A stretch of DNA of 64,000 bases, taken from NCBI GenBank assembly GCA_013178155.1, contig JABLXH010000008.1:18748-82747 (forward strand). Direction: 5' to 3'. The translations under genes and the position numbers were made by a program. Source of the DNA: Armatimonadota bacterium (GTDB taxonomy: Bacteria > Armatimonadota > Zipacnadia > Zipacnadales > UBA11051). Below, piece by piece: positions 28,686 through 37,612 of the stretch (the stretch's first letter is position 1; the number at the start of each line of letters is the position of its first letter). The notes under the pieces were generated by a model that was not told where the DNA came from, did no database searches, and was given only the letters and a program-made list of their open reading frames with translations.

Positions 28686-29860
28686 GGCCGCTCGCGCACT
28701 ATTCTCGGGCCACTCTCACAGCGTGTCAGCAACCGCTTGGCCAGCGCTGGAACCTCGTCGTAGCCGGTCTCTCCAGCCATGGCGATGGCGGATTCCACCT
28801 CCGCCTCGGCCGCCTGCCGGTCTTCAGTGGCCAAGGCCCAAGCTGCCGCCATCAGCGCCCTCGAGCAGCCGGCGAACGGTGCACCATGCCAGCGGGCCAG
28901 GACCGCGAGATGCCGTTGCGCCCGGTTCAGGAGCCCGAGGTTGAGACTCGTCCAGAATAGCTGGAAATCCACCTCCTCCCAGCCATCTGCCCAGCCGCGC
29001 AACCGGTCGCACTGGGCCAGGAGCTCGGCTGCCGATTCCGGTTGAGGGCCCTCGGAAGCATAGTTGGCTGCCCGGGTCAGGCTGACCACCGCCGCCCCGC
29101 GTTCGCCCCGCGCCCACAACCCCGCGTAGAGCTCCATCTGGCGCCGCGCACAATGGCCACTGACGCCGCTCGTCTGGATCCCCGCACTTTTGACATAGGC
29201 GGCCACATACTCCTTTTGCACCGCCCTGGAGCGAAGCACAAGTTCGGTCAGATCGCCTCCCAGGCCGCTCGGTCCGAAATCCGTGGCGGCGACGTCAGCC
29301 GCCTCGGCGAACAGCCGGGCCGCCACAGTCTCTCTCCCGGAGTAACCGTGCCGCCGGGCGAGGACATCGAGCATCCGCACCAGAGCCGCCTGTCTTGCTC
29401 GGCCTGTTCGTCTCCCGCGGGTTGACAGCAGGTCGGCCTGGCGGGCCTGGCGCAACTCCTCTACCCCGATGGTCAGCGTGACCAGGCTGAGTGTCCCTCG
29501 CTGGACGTCCTCCCGCGCGCAGAGTGCCTCCGTCACTTCCTCAAGATCGGGCAGATCGGCCAGGGACTCGCCGCCCAGCAACCCCTCATAGTGCCGGTCC
29601 AGGCAAGCTGCGAACACCGCTTGCCGGAACTGCTCCACCTCCGGCCGCGACAGGCCGTGCCGGCCCATGACCTCCAGCAGCGCCTGCAACTCCTCGGTGC
29701 TCCCAGGCGCCTGTCCCATCTCCCAGGCGCGGATGACAGGCACGGCCACGTTGCGGCCGGCGGCGCGGCTAACCGCCAGCGCGAGCTGGCCCCGCGTCAA
29801 CCCGGCCCACTCGCTCCGCCAGGTCCTCAGAAACAGCCCCATGCTCTGCGCGGCGCGCAT
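28682..29860 (-). CDS. HTH regulator with TPR-like C-terminal region
   Basis: 392 residues from ATG 29860, five bases after GGAAGTGA; a GTG at 29869 lies inside that site. Residues about 18-65 form an XRE-type helix-turn-helix (LTRGQLALAVSRAAG, VIRAWEMGQAPGSTEEL). The remaining 300 residues are alpha-helical and alanine-rich with repeating ARLFAEAA and LGLLNRAQRHLAVLARW segments, which fits TPR-like repeats as in Rgg or SARP-type sensors that bind a peptide or protein. A perfect inverted repeat lies in its own leader (29882-29901), suggesting autoregulation. Likely cytoplasmic transcription regulator; targets unknown, but the adjacent lipoprotein gene and upstream glycan series are candidates. 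Confidence 0.78.
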   Translation of the reverse strand: MRAAQSMGLFLRTWRSEWAGLTRGQLALAVSRAAGRNVAVPVIRAWEMGQAPGSTEELQALLEVMGRHGLSRPEVEQFRQAVFAACLDRHYEGLLGGESLADLPDLEEVTEALCAREDVQRGTLSLVTLTIGVEELRQARQADLLSTRGRRTGRARQAALVRMLDVLARRHGYSGRETVAARLFAEAADVAATDFGPSGLGGDLTELVLRSRAVQKEYVAAYVKSAGIQTSGVSGHCARRQMELYAGLWARGERGAAVVSLTRAANYASEGPQPESAAELLAQCDRLRGWADGWEEVDFQLFWTSLNLGLLNRAQRHLAVLARWHGAPFAGCSRALMAAAWALATEDRQAAEAEVESAIAMAGETGYDEVPALAKRLLTRCESGPRIVRERP

Positions 29861-29881
29861 GCCAGTCACTTCCGCAAATTG

Positions 29882-29901
29882 AGTGAGTCTACGGACTCAC
29901 T
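29882..29901. repeat. perfect 8-bp inverted repeat upstream of the HTH regulator
   Basis: AGTGAGTC-TACG-GACTCACT, a perfect 8-base inverted repeat with a 4-base centre, starting 21 bases before the regulator ATG (29860). A -10-like TATCAT on the minus strand (29937-29932) lies upstream, so the repeat would fall in the early transcribed leader, either as an operator or as a short RNA hairpin. Read on the minus strand it contains TGAGTCCGT. Confidence 0.6.
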
Positions 29902-29957
29902 TCGGACACACATCACCCAGCCATTAGTACCATGATACGACACGCAGACGGGCATTC

Positions 29958-29985
29958 CTGCAACGCTTGCAGCCTGCCAGGCAGG
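29958..29985. repeat. two adjacent inverted repeats upstream of the TolB-like lipoprotein gene
   Basis: CTGCAA-CGC-TTGCAG (29958-29972) is directly followed by CCTGCC-A-GGCAGG (29973-29985). Both are perfect. They end 15 bases before the ribosome binding site of the lipoprotein gene (ATG 30015), where an operator or leader hairpin could act. They differ in sequence from the repeat in the regulator leader. Confidence 0.4.
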
Positions 29986-30014
29986 GCGCAGCAGACCAAA
30001 GGGAGGTCGTAACC

Positions 30015-30989
30015 ATGTCCAAGGCATTTGGGTTGGTGGTGCTCGTGTTAGTCGCCGGAATGGTGTTGGGGCTGTGTGGCTGTGGCGGGATGACGGAGAC
30101 GGGCGGCATGGTGGATACCGCAGCCAAGCCGCCACCCCCGCCGCCCCCGTCCCCGAACACGCCTGATTGGATTGCCTTCCAACGCTATGTGGGCACGAGC
30201 AAGAAAGCCGGGGACCAGATCTTCATCATGGGCAGCGACGGATCCGGCTTGCGTCAGCTAACGAACTTCGATGCACACGGCCTCAACATCACTCCTTCCT
30301 GGAACGGAAGCCGGACACGGATCGTCTTCCGCTCTCTCCGCACGGTTGCGGGCATCTACAGCATGGCCCAAGACGGGACAGACCAGCAACTGGAGCGCCC
30401 GGGCGTATACGGCCGCTTCCCGGACTGGTGCCCAGCAGCGGCCAAGGCCAGCTGGGTTGCCTTGCATCAGGACAGTGTGCCTGGATCCCCGGATGACGGG
30501 ATCTACGTCGTTGATACCAGCGGGGGCGCCAGTGTTGGGACGAAGGTGGCGGGCACGCAGCCGGAGGACATGTTCCCGACCTGGTCGCCGGACGGCAACC
30601 TGATCGCGTTCTACAGCTCGGGGAGGCCAGAGCCTGGCGGCCTGTTTGTGATCCCGGTGATGGGCGGAACGGCCACCTATGTGGGTGTGCAGGGGGCGTA
30701 CCCCGACTGGTCACCCGACGGCACCCGCATCGCCTACAGCCGGGCGGGCAACGTCTACTACGTCACGGTAGACCCGGCGACGGGCGTGAAGACGGGTGCT
30801 GAGCAGCTGGTAACGGAGAGTTCGGTCGACGGCTACGGTGAGCACCCCACCTGGTCGCCGGACGGGAGTTACCTGACCTGCCGGCTGGGCACCAATGTCG
30901 CCAAAGTCAACGTCAGCACGGGCGCAGTGACGCCTCTCTTCGCCACAGGCGACGCGTACAGTTGGCCTGACTGGTCGCTGATGCCGTAG
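30015..30989 (+). CDS. TolB/WD40-like beta-propeller lipoprotein
   Basis: 324 residues from ATG 30015, eight bases after GGGAGG (30001-30006). The N terminus is a lipoprotein signal (LVLVAGMVLGLCGC) with the likely lipidated cysteine at C23, then a proline-rich linker of seven prolines. The body is a PD40/TolB-type propeller: the PDWSPDG or PTWSPDG strand motif recurs near residues 195, 230, 278 and at the end (WPDWSLMP), with GSDGSGLRQLTNF and AQDGTDQQLERPG between. Such propellers bind proteins or sugars outside the membrane. Diverges from the HTH regulator; a strong hairpin follows its stop. Confidence 0.85.
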   Translation: MSKAFGLVVLVLVAGMVLGLCGCGGMTETGGMVDTAAKPPPPPPPSPNTPDWIAFQRYVGTSKKAGDQIFIMGSDGSGLRQLTNFDAHGLNITPSWNGSRTRIVFRSLRTVAGIYSMAQDGTDQQLERPGVYGRFPDWCPAAAKASWVALHQDSVPGSPDDGIYVVDTSGGASVGTKVAGTQPEDMFPTWSPDGNLIAFYSSGRPEPGGLFVIPVMGGTATYVGVQGAYPDWSPDGTRIAYSRAGNVYYVTVDPATGVKTGAEQLVTESSVDGYGEHPTWSPDGSYLTCRLGTNVAKVNVSTGAVTPLFATGDAYSWPDWSLMP

Positions 30990-31022
30990 CGCTGGGGCGC
31001 GGGCCAAGAGACGGACGCAAGC

Positions 31023-31048
31023 AGGGCCCGGCCTTGCCGCCGGGCCCT
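31023..31048. terminator. bidirectional hairpin terminator between convergent genes
   Basis: AGGGCCCGGC (31023-31032) and GCCGGGCCCT (31039-31048) form a perfect 10-bp GC-rich stem with a 6-base loop, lying between the stops of the lipoprotein gene (30989) and the convergent ADP-ribosylglycohydrolase-like gene (31052). No clear U-tract follows on either strand, so termination may need Rho or act as an RNA 3' end stabiliser. Confidence 0.65.
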
Positions 31049-31051
31049 CTC

Positions 31052-32728
31052 TCACTCGCTGACCACTGCCACCTTCCCCCAATACGCTGCCTCGCACATC
31101 CAACCGGTGGGCTGGTTGACCACTTCCAGGTCCACCGTTCGTCCGGCGTAGGGCGTCAGGTCCACCTGCGTCTCCAGCCACCCACCTGTGGCCGTCTCCG
31201 GGCCCACCGGCAGTTCCAGCACTGCCGTTCCGTCGGCTCTCACCACCAGCAGCCAGTCCCCCGCCTCGTGGTGGCCGGCGGCAATCTCCAGGCGCGTCTG
31301 CCTGTTGGACGGCACTTCCAGCCGGCGCACCAGCCGGGAGCCGGTCGTCCGGTTCAGCGGGTGGGTCTGCAAGACCCGCTCACGGCCCCGGAACTCACCA
31401 TGAAAGATCGGCGAGGCCATGTCGGGGCCGCAGTCCCGTAGTGCAAAGCCGGGCGCCACCGCCGCCAGGCCGGCCGTGAGCTCATCCGGGAAGCGGATGC
31501 GGGCGCGTTCGGCGGGGGTGAAACGGCTACCGGCGATGGGGCCGGGAGCCCACGAGCGCAGCAGCGGGCCGGGCCTGGGGGTCTGGCGGGGGATGAGCAT
31601 CACTTCCTCGCCGTTCTCGACCACGATTCTCCCGCCCGCCTTGATGACCGCCTGCCGCGCCAGCTTTTCGCACACGGCCACCAGGCTGTCCCAGTTGTAC
31701 TGCGTGTGGGCCCACCTGGTCTCCCGGTTCAAACGGGCCTTGAACCGCTCGGGGATGCGCTCATAGCCCAGCGAAGCAAAGAGTACGCCCGCCGCGCTGG
31801 AGGGATTGCAGTCGGAGTCCTCGCCACAGCGGCACGAGATGACGATGGTGCGCTCGGGGTCCCCCTCCCCGTACAGCAACCCCAGCACCACGTAGGCCCC
31901 GTTGAGGGTTGCGTCCACCGAGTTATCGCCGGTGCCCCAACTGGAGAAGCGGCGGTAGGCCGGGTTGCGCAGGTATTTGGCATTGACCCGTTCCCAGGTC
32001 GCCACCCAGTCGCTGGGCTCCTCTCGGTACCACTGCAAGACGTCCCGCACCATCTCGGCGTACTGGCTCCCCGCCGGGATGCAACGCAGGCCGGCTTCGA
32101 CAATCCTTACGCGGTCACGACGGAAGAAGGCCTCGGTGTACATGCCGCCCATGAACTGACCGCCGTAGAGGCCATCCCCGTAGTTCATCAGCCGCCCGAA
32201 CTTCTCGCCCAGGGCGATGGCGATGTTCGGCAGACCCGGGGCGATCAGGCCCGAGAAGTCGGCCTCAATCTGGTAGTCAATGTCATCGGCGTTGCGGTTG
32301 AAGCGCGGATGACTGGAGTCCGGGGGCGCGATCCCCTTACGCAGGTTCTCGCGCCCGGCGCGGTTGGCACACCAGACCGCATACTCACTGTTGGCGAAGT
32401 CGATTCCCGCCTGGCGGATGGAGACGTCCAGGCCGTACTGCTCCAGTGTGCGCAGGAAAGTCATCTCGACATAGAGGTCGTCCTGGCCGAAGGCGGCGTT
32501 GACCCAGTCCTCATTCCAGCGTGGCATCTCGGCCTCGGGGATGAGTTGGCCGCACCACTTGAACTCAGTGGGTGCCCCCCAGGCCACGCCCACCATCTGC
32601 CCCAGCCACCCGCCCATCATGCGGTCACGGTAGACCGCCAGCGGCAGGCGCCGGTAGGCAGGGGACTCGGCAGCCTGCAGCAGCGAGACCGAGACGGCGA
32701 GCAGGGCGATAGTGGTCAGGGCGCGCAT
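31052..32728 (-). CDS. secreted ADP-ribosylglycohydrolase-like protein with C-terminal beta domain
   Basis: 558 residues; signal peptide MRALTTIALLAVSVSLLQA. GGAG lies 5 bases before the ATG. Residues about 25-360 are ADP-ribosylglycohydrolase (DraG/ARH) fold: YRDRMMGGWLGQMVGVAWG matches the N-terminal helix, FGQDDLYVEMTFL the first acidic motif (usually TDDT), and CRCGEDSDCNPSSAAGVLF the metal-binding GxDxD motif near residue 295. The GDA of the first helix is replaced by WGAP. The last 190 residues form a beta-rich domain (ETQVDLTPYAGRTVDLEVV), probably sugar-binding. Secreted members are known in glycan loci, where the substrate may be a glycoside rather than ADP-ribose. Last gene of a minus-strand operon; it overlaps tcdA by 13 bases. 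Confidence 0.82.
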   Translation of the reverse strand: MRALTTIALLAVSVSLLQAAESPAYRRLPLAVYRDRMMGGWLGQMVGVAWGAPTEFKWCGQLIPEAEMPRWNEDWVNAAFGQDDLYVEMTFLRTLEQYGLDVSIRQAGIDFANSEYAVWCANRAGRENLRKGIAPPDSSHPRFNRNADDIDYQIEADFSGLIAPGLPNIAIALGEKFGRLMNYGDGLYGGQFMGGMYTEAFFRRDRVRIVEAGLRCIPAGSQYAEMVRDVLQWYREEPSDWVATWERVNAKYLRNPAYRRFSSWGTGDNSVDATLNGAYVVLGLLYGEGDPERTIVISCRCGEDSDCNPSSAAGVLFASLGYERIPERFKARLNRETRWAHTQYNWDSLVAVCEKLARQAVIKAGGRIVVENGEEVMLIPRQTPRPGPLLRSWAPGPIAGSRFTPAERARIRFPDELTAGLAAVAPGFALRDCGPDMASPIFHGEFRGRERVLQTHPLNRTTGSRLVRRLEVPSNRQTRLEIAAGHHEAGDWLLVVRADGTAVLELPVGPETATGGWLETQVDLTPYAGRTVDLEVVNQPTGWMCEAAYWGKVAVVSE

Positions 32729-33510
32729 GGCGGCTCCATTCCGGAGGGGTGTGGGTGAGGCCAGAGGTCGCCCAGCAGCAGCCGCAGCGCCTCGTGGGCC
32801 ATCGTCAGGCCGAAGATGCCGGTGAGAGTGGGCAGGCTGCCCAGCACGCGCCGTGGCCGGCCCTGGTTGAAGGCCTGCTCTGGCGCGTCGCGAGGCTCCG
32901 GAGGCCGGACGAACCGGGTGTTCACGGGTTCGTCGCTGTAGACACAGGGGATGTCGGTGGTCACCCCGCGCCGCCTCAGGAGTTTGCGAAGACGTCGGGC
33001 GAGAGGGCAGTGTGTGGCCTCGGTGAGAGGCCCGACGCGAATCCGGCCGGGATCCGTCCGCAGCGCCGCTCCCATGGAGGACAGCACAGGCAGCCCTCGC
33101 TCCACGGCGGCGCCAATCAGCTCAAGCTTCGGGTTGAAGGAGTCGATGGCATCGAGGACCAGGTCCGGCGGCCCCGCCAGAACCTCGTCCAAGGTATCGG
33201 TGTGGCAGAATACCCGCAGCGCCTCCACCTGGCAGCCGGGGTTGATGTCACGGACCCGCGCTGCCGCCAGCTCCACCTTGGGCTGATCGAGGCTTGAGTG
33301 CAACGCCAGAAGCTGGCGGTTCAGGTTCGAGACCTTGACCGTGTCATGGTCCACCAGCCGCAGATGCCCTACTCCAGCCCGGGCCAGCGCTTCGACCGCG
33401 TAGCTCCCCACGGCCCCCAATCCGACCACCACCAGCCGCGACTGCTGCAACCGCTCCAGCCCCTCCAGGCCCAGCATGACCTCGATGCGAGCAAACTGCC
33501 CACCCCGCAT
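32716..33510 (-). CDS. tcdA: tRNA threonylcarbamoyladenosine dehydratase (E1-like)
   Basis: 264-residue ThiF/MoeB/E1-type protein that cyclises t6A37 of tRNA to ct6A using ATP. The nucleotide-binding loop VVVGLGAVGSYAVEALARAGVG, the following LVDHDTVKVSNLNRQLLAL and DLVLDAIDSFNPKLELI are the standard TcdA/CsdL features; GAALRTDPGRIRVGPLTEATHCPLARRLRKLLRRRG is the family-specific stretch that distinguishes it from ThiF. It begins 3 bases after the stop of the previous gene and ends inside the next, so it is translated from a polycistronic message between genes for secreted proteins, an unusual place for a tRNA-modification gene. No clear ribosome site precedes its ATG. Confidence 0.9.
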   Translation of the reverse strand: MRGGQFARIEVMLGLEGLERLQQSRLVVVGLGAVGSYAVEALARAGVGHLRLVDHDTVKVSNLNRQLLALHSSLDQPKVELAAARVRDINPGCQVEALRVFCHTDTLDEVLAGPPDLVLDAIDSFNPKLELIGAAVERGLPVLSSMGAALRTDPGRIRVGPLTEATHCPLARRLRKLLRRRGVTTDIPCVYSDEPVNTRFVRPPEPRDAPEQAFNQGRPRRVLGSLPTLTGIFGLTMAHEALRLLLGDLWPHPHPSGMEPPCAP

Positions 33511-33513
33511 GGC

Positions 33514-34560
33514 TCAGGGCACGAACTGGATGTCGCAGACCATGATCAGGCCCTGCAGGTTCTCACCCTGCGGCGTGCCATGGCAGCCGATGTTGACACG
33601 AGCCAGTTCGGCGAGATCGAGCTGATTGTTGTCGTCCCGGCTCCAGGTGGCGAACTTGAAGGTGCTGAACGGCAGGGTCACCGTCGTCCACTCGGCGCTG
33701 GGTGGCGGGCCAGGGTCGGCGTAGTACTGTGCTCCGCCCCGCTCCTGGACACTCACCAGCAGGTTCCCCTGCCCCTGCGGGATGGTGGCCTTGTAGGTGA
33801 AGCGCAGGCCCGTGTATCGCTCCACGTCAGCGGTGGGAACACTGGTGCCGGGGATGCAGTACATGTGCCGCCCGGCCGGGACCGTGAACTCGTACTTCAT
33901 GCAGGGACGACCGTCGGGGCCCTCGTTGGGTGTGGTAAGGGTGGAGACGACCGCCGGGTCCTGGCTCACACCCCATTGCCCGGGGTTGTCCCCGGTCACG
34001 ATCAGGGGCCGCGAGGGACGATAGGGCTCGTTGGTGAGCCTGGCCTCCTGGAAGTCCACCGTGCCACGCACCGCCCCGTCGGCCGCGAACCCGAACCACA
34101 GGTGCGTCACCTTGTTCCACACCAGCTCTGCGCCGGGGGTGGCACTGAAGGCGGTCGGGCGGAGGCCGGACAGCGACACTCGCCCCTCTGCGGGCTCGCC
34201 AGGGCTCATGGCCTCGCCGACGCGGTACCAGCTCCCACCATCCTCGTCGAAGGCCACGACGGCCAGGCTGGGAGGGGCGCCCTCGGCCAGTTGCAGACGG
34301 TAGCGCACGACCAGGGCCTTCACGCCGGTGACCGGCCCCACCGGTACCGCCTGAATCGCCAGCAGGCGTCGCTCGGCACCGGCCTTGGAGAAGTCGCCGC
34401 GGGCGACACTGCCATCGCCGAGGGTCAGCGCGGTCTCAAACCCATTGGCGATGCCCACCCGGAAATCCTTGAGTGGGACGTTGATCGGCGCCTCTTGCGC
34501 AGCCACCAGGGACGTGATCCCGATGGCCACCAGGATGGCAGCAACCGTCAAGGACTTCAT
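33514..34560 (-). CDS. secreted protein with two carbohydrate-binding-like beta domains
   Basis: 348 residues from ATG 34560, nine bases after GAGGGAG; ATGs at 34566 and 34569 are too close to that site. Signal peptide MKSLTVAAILVAIGITSLVAA. The body is beta-rich and repetitive in style: about 40-165 and 185-348 each look like a jelly-roll carbohydrate-binding or galactose-binding-like domain (KALVVRYRLQLAEGAPPSLA; GLRFTYKATIPQGQGNLLVS, EWTTVTLPFSTFKFATWSRD, ARVNIGCHGTPQGENLQGLI). No catalytic motif seen. Second gene in the operon after the beta-helix protein (gap 33 bases). Likely an extracellular glycan-binding partner; no named family. Confidence 0.72.
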   Translation of the reverse strand: MKSLTVAAILVAIGITSLVAAQEAPINVPLKDFRVGIANGFETALTLGDGSVARGDFSKAGAERRLLAIQAVPVGPVTGVKALVVRYRLQLAEGAPPSLAVVAFDEDGGSWYRVGEAMSPGEPAEGRVSLSGLRPTAFSATPGAELVWNKVTHLWFGFAADGAVRGTVDFQEARLTNEPYRPSRPLIVTGDNPGQWGVSQDPAVVSTLTTPNEGPDGRPCMKYEFTVPAGRHMYCIPGTSVPTADVERYTGLRFTYKATIPQGQGNLLVSVQERGGAQYYADPGPPPSAEWTTVTLPFSTFKFATWSRDDNNQLDLAELARVNIGCHGTPQGENLQGLIMVCDIQFVP

Positions 34561-34593
34561 CTGCATCATCTCCCTCGTGGCCTCGCCTGGAGC

Positions 34594-37332
34594 CTAGGGC
34601 AGTGGCTGATTGCCAAACTCCAGGTCGTCCAGATAGAAGACCGTTTTGGCTTTGGCGGAGCTACTGAAGCCCAACCACGTCAGGTTCCGGAAGTCCGGGC
34701 TGCCGCAGGGCAGGTTGGCATAGGTCCGTGGTTCCTCCCCCGGCAGCGTGACGCGAAGCGTCCACAGCCCGTCGGCGTCGCGTCCCACTCGCGCGCTGAC
34801 CTCAAACAGGATCCACTCGTCACTCGGCAGGTCCAGTTGGTCCTGGCCTGCCACTTGCAGCTTCCCGTCGCGCACCCAGAAGCTGGGGCCCACGCGGTAG
34901 GGCTGCACATCCCAGCTTCGCCATTCGTGGTACATCACCACCCCCGCTCCCACTCGCATGGCGAAGCGGCAGGTGGTGACGCCGGAGTTATGGTTCGGCC
35001 CGTAGACCAGGTGCGGGTTGAAGTCGTGCTGCAGTCCCTCCGCATCCATGATCTTTAGGCTCTGTCTGCCACTGTAGGCCGCTTCGTCGGTCACGACGAT
35101 GGCGTCGCCCTTGTTCTCCGTGTTGGCCTGGGCATCCACCGGCGGCGTGTTGACGGGCTGTTGGTCGAAGTTGTCGCTGATGCTGAGCGGTGGCGGCGGG
35201 GGCGGCGGCGGGCAAAACTCCAGCGGGGCGTAGGTCAGGCCCGCTGCGAGCGCTACCCACGCCGGGTCACCATAGACGCCCGCCTGCGTGTAGTCAAAGG
35301 GCGTGAACCCTACCTGGGTTGCCGGGGAACCCTCACGCAGGCGGAAGTCTCCATTCTGCGGGTCCACAAACAGCGGGTCGGCGACGATGGACCCCTCCTC
35401 CTTGCCCTGCGCCTGCCATTCCTCCAGCGTGAACTCATGGAACTTCACCGGTTCGCCGGACGCGTTCCAGTAAAGGTTGTGATCTGATTCCACATTGGCG
35501 TCGCGCATGCTGCCAGCGCCGTACAAGGGCCCCTGATCCCAGTAGACCAGATTGTTGCGGAAGGTGAAGGAGCGGTGCTGCTCAACCCGCGACCGCTGTA
35601 TCTGGCCATCCATGCTGAAGGCCAGGATGTTGTTGCGGATCAGGTTGTCCTGGCCATAGTGCTGGTGGTAGGTGCCGGTCTTCACTCGATAGACGAGATT
35701 GTTCTCCATGGTGATGTTGCTGGAGCCCTCGTCGTTGTACAGTCCCCAGCCGCCGCGGCCATACAGGTCATAGGAGTAGACGTCATGGATGCGGTTGTTG
35801 CTGACTGTGGCGCCGTCCTGCAGGCCCAGGGTGTAGACCCCGCCCATATCGCTCAGCACGCCCTGGCCGATGTGGTGGATATGATTGAAGTCAATGGTGT
35901 TGCGGTGGCAGATGGTGGGGTTGTAGCCCCAGCTCCAGCCCACCGAGATGCCGGTGTAGTAGGTGTCGGAGATGTCGTTGTGGGTGACCTTGTTGTCGCT
36001 GCTTTGGCCGATCCAGACGCCAATGGCGCCGGGGAAGATGCGCCCCACCTGGTAGATGATGTTGTTGTCTACTGTGATGCGGTGGGTCTGGTTGCTCTCA
36101 TCGGGATCAATGCCGCCCTCGCCGATGCGGACGCCCCCCGCCCCCAGGTCGTGCAGGTACGTCCGGGTTACGCTGCAGTCCCGGCAGCCACGCCGGAACC
36201 AGACTCCGTAGATGCCGGTGTGGGCCACCTCGCACTGGTCAATGGTGACGTTCCGCGCTCCGTCGGCCATGATGACCGCGGGCACGGTGAAGGCGGCCTG
36301 TCCGTCCGCATGGCCCTGGGGCGGAGTAACCCACTGGGAGTATCGGAAAGACAGCCCACGGAGCGTCACGTGCTCCACATACATTCCCAGGGCCGGGTCC
36401 CCAGCAAACCGGACGAAGGCATCGGGGCCGGCCGGGGCGATGACCTCGGCGGTCGTCATGTCCTCTCCGGGGCGAGGGATGTAGGACAACGTGCCGTTAC
36501 GGTCCAGGAACCACTCTCCTGGCTGGTCGAGGGCGGACTTCAGGTTCTCCAGGACGTAGCGCTGGTTGGCACCCCAGTAGCCGAAGCCCCAGCCGATGGG
36601 CGCGGCGACGACGATCATGTTGGTGGCCGGATCCACGGCGGTGATACGGCTGCGGGAGACCTCCCAGGAGTGATAGGCCACCAGGTTGACGTCCTTGAGT
36701 TCCTCCGGACTGAGGTCCAGGAGGGGCGCGACGTCCTCGGGGTAGCCGATGAGAGCGCGGCTATTGAGGTCGGCGACTTCGCTGGTGACGGGGTCCTTGG
36801 CGTATCTCACCTTCTTGGCCATGAAGTGGTAGAACTTGTTGGGCGTCCGGGCCCGGATGGCGCGCTTGCCGTTGACCCAGAGCTGCTCGAAGGTCCAGTT
36901 GCCGGCAGCGACGTCCGGTAAGTTGGCCCTCCATACGCCATCAGGTCCTTCCTGCCAGCCCGCAATGCGCCGGCCTGCCGACAGGACTACCTCTGCCCCG
37001 GGCGCGGCCTCGTAAGCCACGGGGGCCCCTTCGGTCCCACTGTCCTGGGGCCCAAAGATGACAGGCTCGGTCAGCGGGTAGGTTCCAGCGGCGAACTCAA
37101 CGCGGACTGGTTCCACCAACTGCCCGGCGGCCTTCAGCTTGCGCACAGCGTCGCGCGCGCCCACGAGCGAAGCCAAAGGCCCGTCGGTGCCGGCTGCATT
37201 CGGCGTGGCGATGGTACCCGACCAGGCGTCGTTGCCGTTCGGAGCGACGAATAGGGTTGCCGCTACTGCGGGTCGCACGGCGAGGGCCAGCATTAGTGGT
37301 ATCGCGAGAAGCAGAACTCGTTCCGGCACCAT
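34594..37332 (-). CDS. secreted right-handed beta-helix protein with C-terminal sandwich domain
   Basis: 912 residues from ATG 37332 (GGAGG six bases upstream; GTG 37338 sits in that site). Signal peptide [20 protein letters not shown] followed by [19 protein letters not shown], a classic beta-helix N terminus. Residues about 230-690 are parallel beta-helix repeats rich in NNxIxxV steps ([51 protein letters not shown]). A polyproline linker of eight prolines then leads to a 190-residue sandwich domain ([29 protein letters not shown]), probably sugar-binding. Related proteins are polysaccharide lyases or mannuronan epimerases. First gene of a four-gene operon; divergent from the HAF gene. Confidence 0.83.
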   Translation of the reverse strand: MVPERVLLLAIPLMLALAVRPAVAATLFVAPNGNDAWSGTIATPNAAGTDGPLASLVGARDAVRKLKAAGQLVEPVRVEFAAGTYPLTEPVIFGPQDSGTEGAPVAYEAAPGAEVVLSAGRRIAGWQEGPDGVWRANLPDVAAGNWTFEQLWVNGKRAIRARTPNKFYHFMAKKVRYAKDPVTSEVADLNSRALIGYPEDVAPLLDLSPEELKDVNLVAYHSWEVSRSRITAVDPATNMIVVAAPIGWGFGYWGANQRYVLENLKSALDQPGEWFLDRNGTLSYIPRPGEDMTTAEVIAPAGPDAFVRFAGDPALGMYVEHVTLRGLSFRYSQWVTPPQGHADGQAAFTVPAVIMADGARNVTIDQCEVAHTGIYGVWFRRGCRDCSVTRTYLHDLGAGGVRIGEGGIDPDESNQTHRITVDNNIIYQVGRIFPGAIGVWIGQSSDNKVTHNDISDTYYTGISVGWSWGYNPTICHRNTIDFNHIHHIGQGVLSDMGGVYTLGLQDGATVSNNRIHDVYSYDLYGRGGWGLYNDEGSSNITMENNLVYRVKTGTYHQHYGQDNLIRNNILAFSMDGQIQRSRVEQHRSFTFRNNLVYWDQGPLYGAGSMRDANVESDHNLYWNASGEPVKFHEFTLEEWQAQGKEEGSIVADPLFVDPQNGDFRLREGSPATQVGFTPFDYTQAGVYGDPAWVALAAGLTYAPLEFCPPPPPPPPLSISDNFDQQPVNTPPVDAQANTENKGDAIVVTDEAAYSGRQSLKIMDAEGLQHDFNPHLVYGPNHNSGVTTCRFAMRVGAGVVMYHEWRSWDVQPYRVGPSFWVRDGKLQVAGQDQLDLPSDEWILFEVSARVGRDADGLWTLRVTLPGEEPRTYANLPCGSPDFRNLTWLGFSSSAKAKTVFYLDDLEFGNQPLP

Positions 37333-37456
37333 ACGCACCTCCGGCAGATACGGACGCAGGCAGCGCAGCGGGTGTAAAGTTCGTCGCCAGCTTGGCCGCC
37401 TCCTGTATGGAATTCGCTTCAGTTATGCCAACTTGCTCGCCCAAAAAGGGAAGAGG

Positions 37457-37468
37457 TGTGCTATAATC
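37457..37468 (+). promoter_or_regulatory. extended -10 promoter upstream of the HAF/PEP-CTERM-like gene
   Basis: TGTGCTATAATC at 37457-37468 contains an extended -10 (TGn-TATAAT, perfect). No good -35 at the usual distance, as allowed for extended -10 promoters. The same 12 bases occur in front of rodA (56882-56893). It implies a leader of about 140 bases before the GTG at 37613. Confidence 0.6.
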
Positions 37469-37503
37469 TATGATGTCCCGAAATCGGTGTTCGCTTGAGT
37501 CGT

Positions 37504-37538
37504 GGTGACCCCTGTCGTATCCTCTCACCGTGGTCACC
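37504..37538. repeat. inverted/direct repeat in the HAF gene leader
   Basis: GGTGACC (37504-37510) and GGTCACC (37532-37538) are perfect inverted halves 21 bases apart; because each half is nearly self-palindromic they also read as direct copies of CGTGGTNACC. They lie between the extended -10 and the ribosome site of the gene at 37613, so they could be an operator pair or the base of a leader hairpin. Confidence 0.35.
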
Positions 37539-37612
37539 CCCTTCAGGTACTCGCAGCCTACGGGCGACGTTCGGCCACAGGCCGGCACTGCGTGCACTGA
37601 GGAGGGAGAGAG

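Noticed and set aside
33298..35058. 586-codon plus-strand open frame
   Set aside because: Antisense to the tcdA, binding-protein and beta-helix genes, which are well supported; composition is His/Arg/Gln-rich noise.
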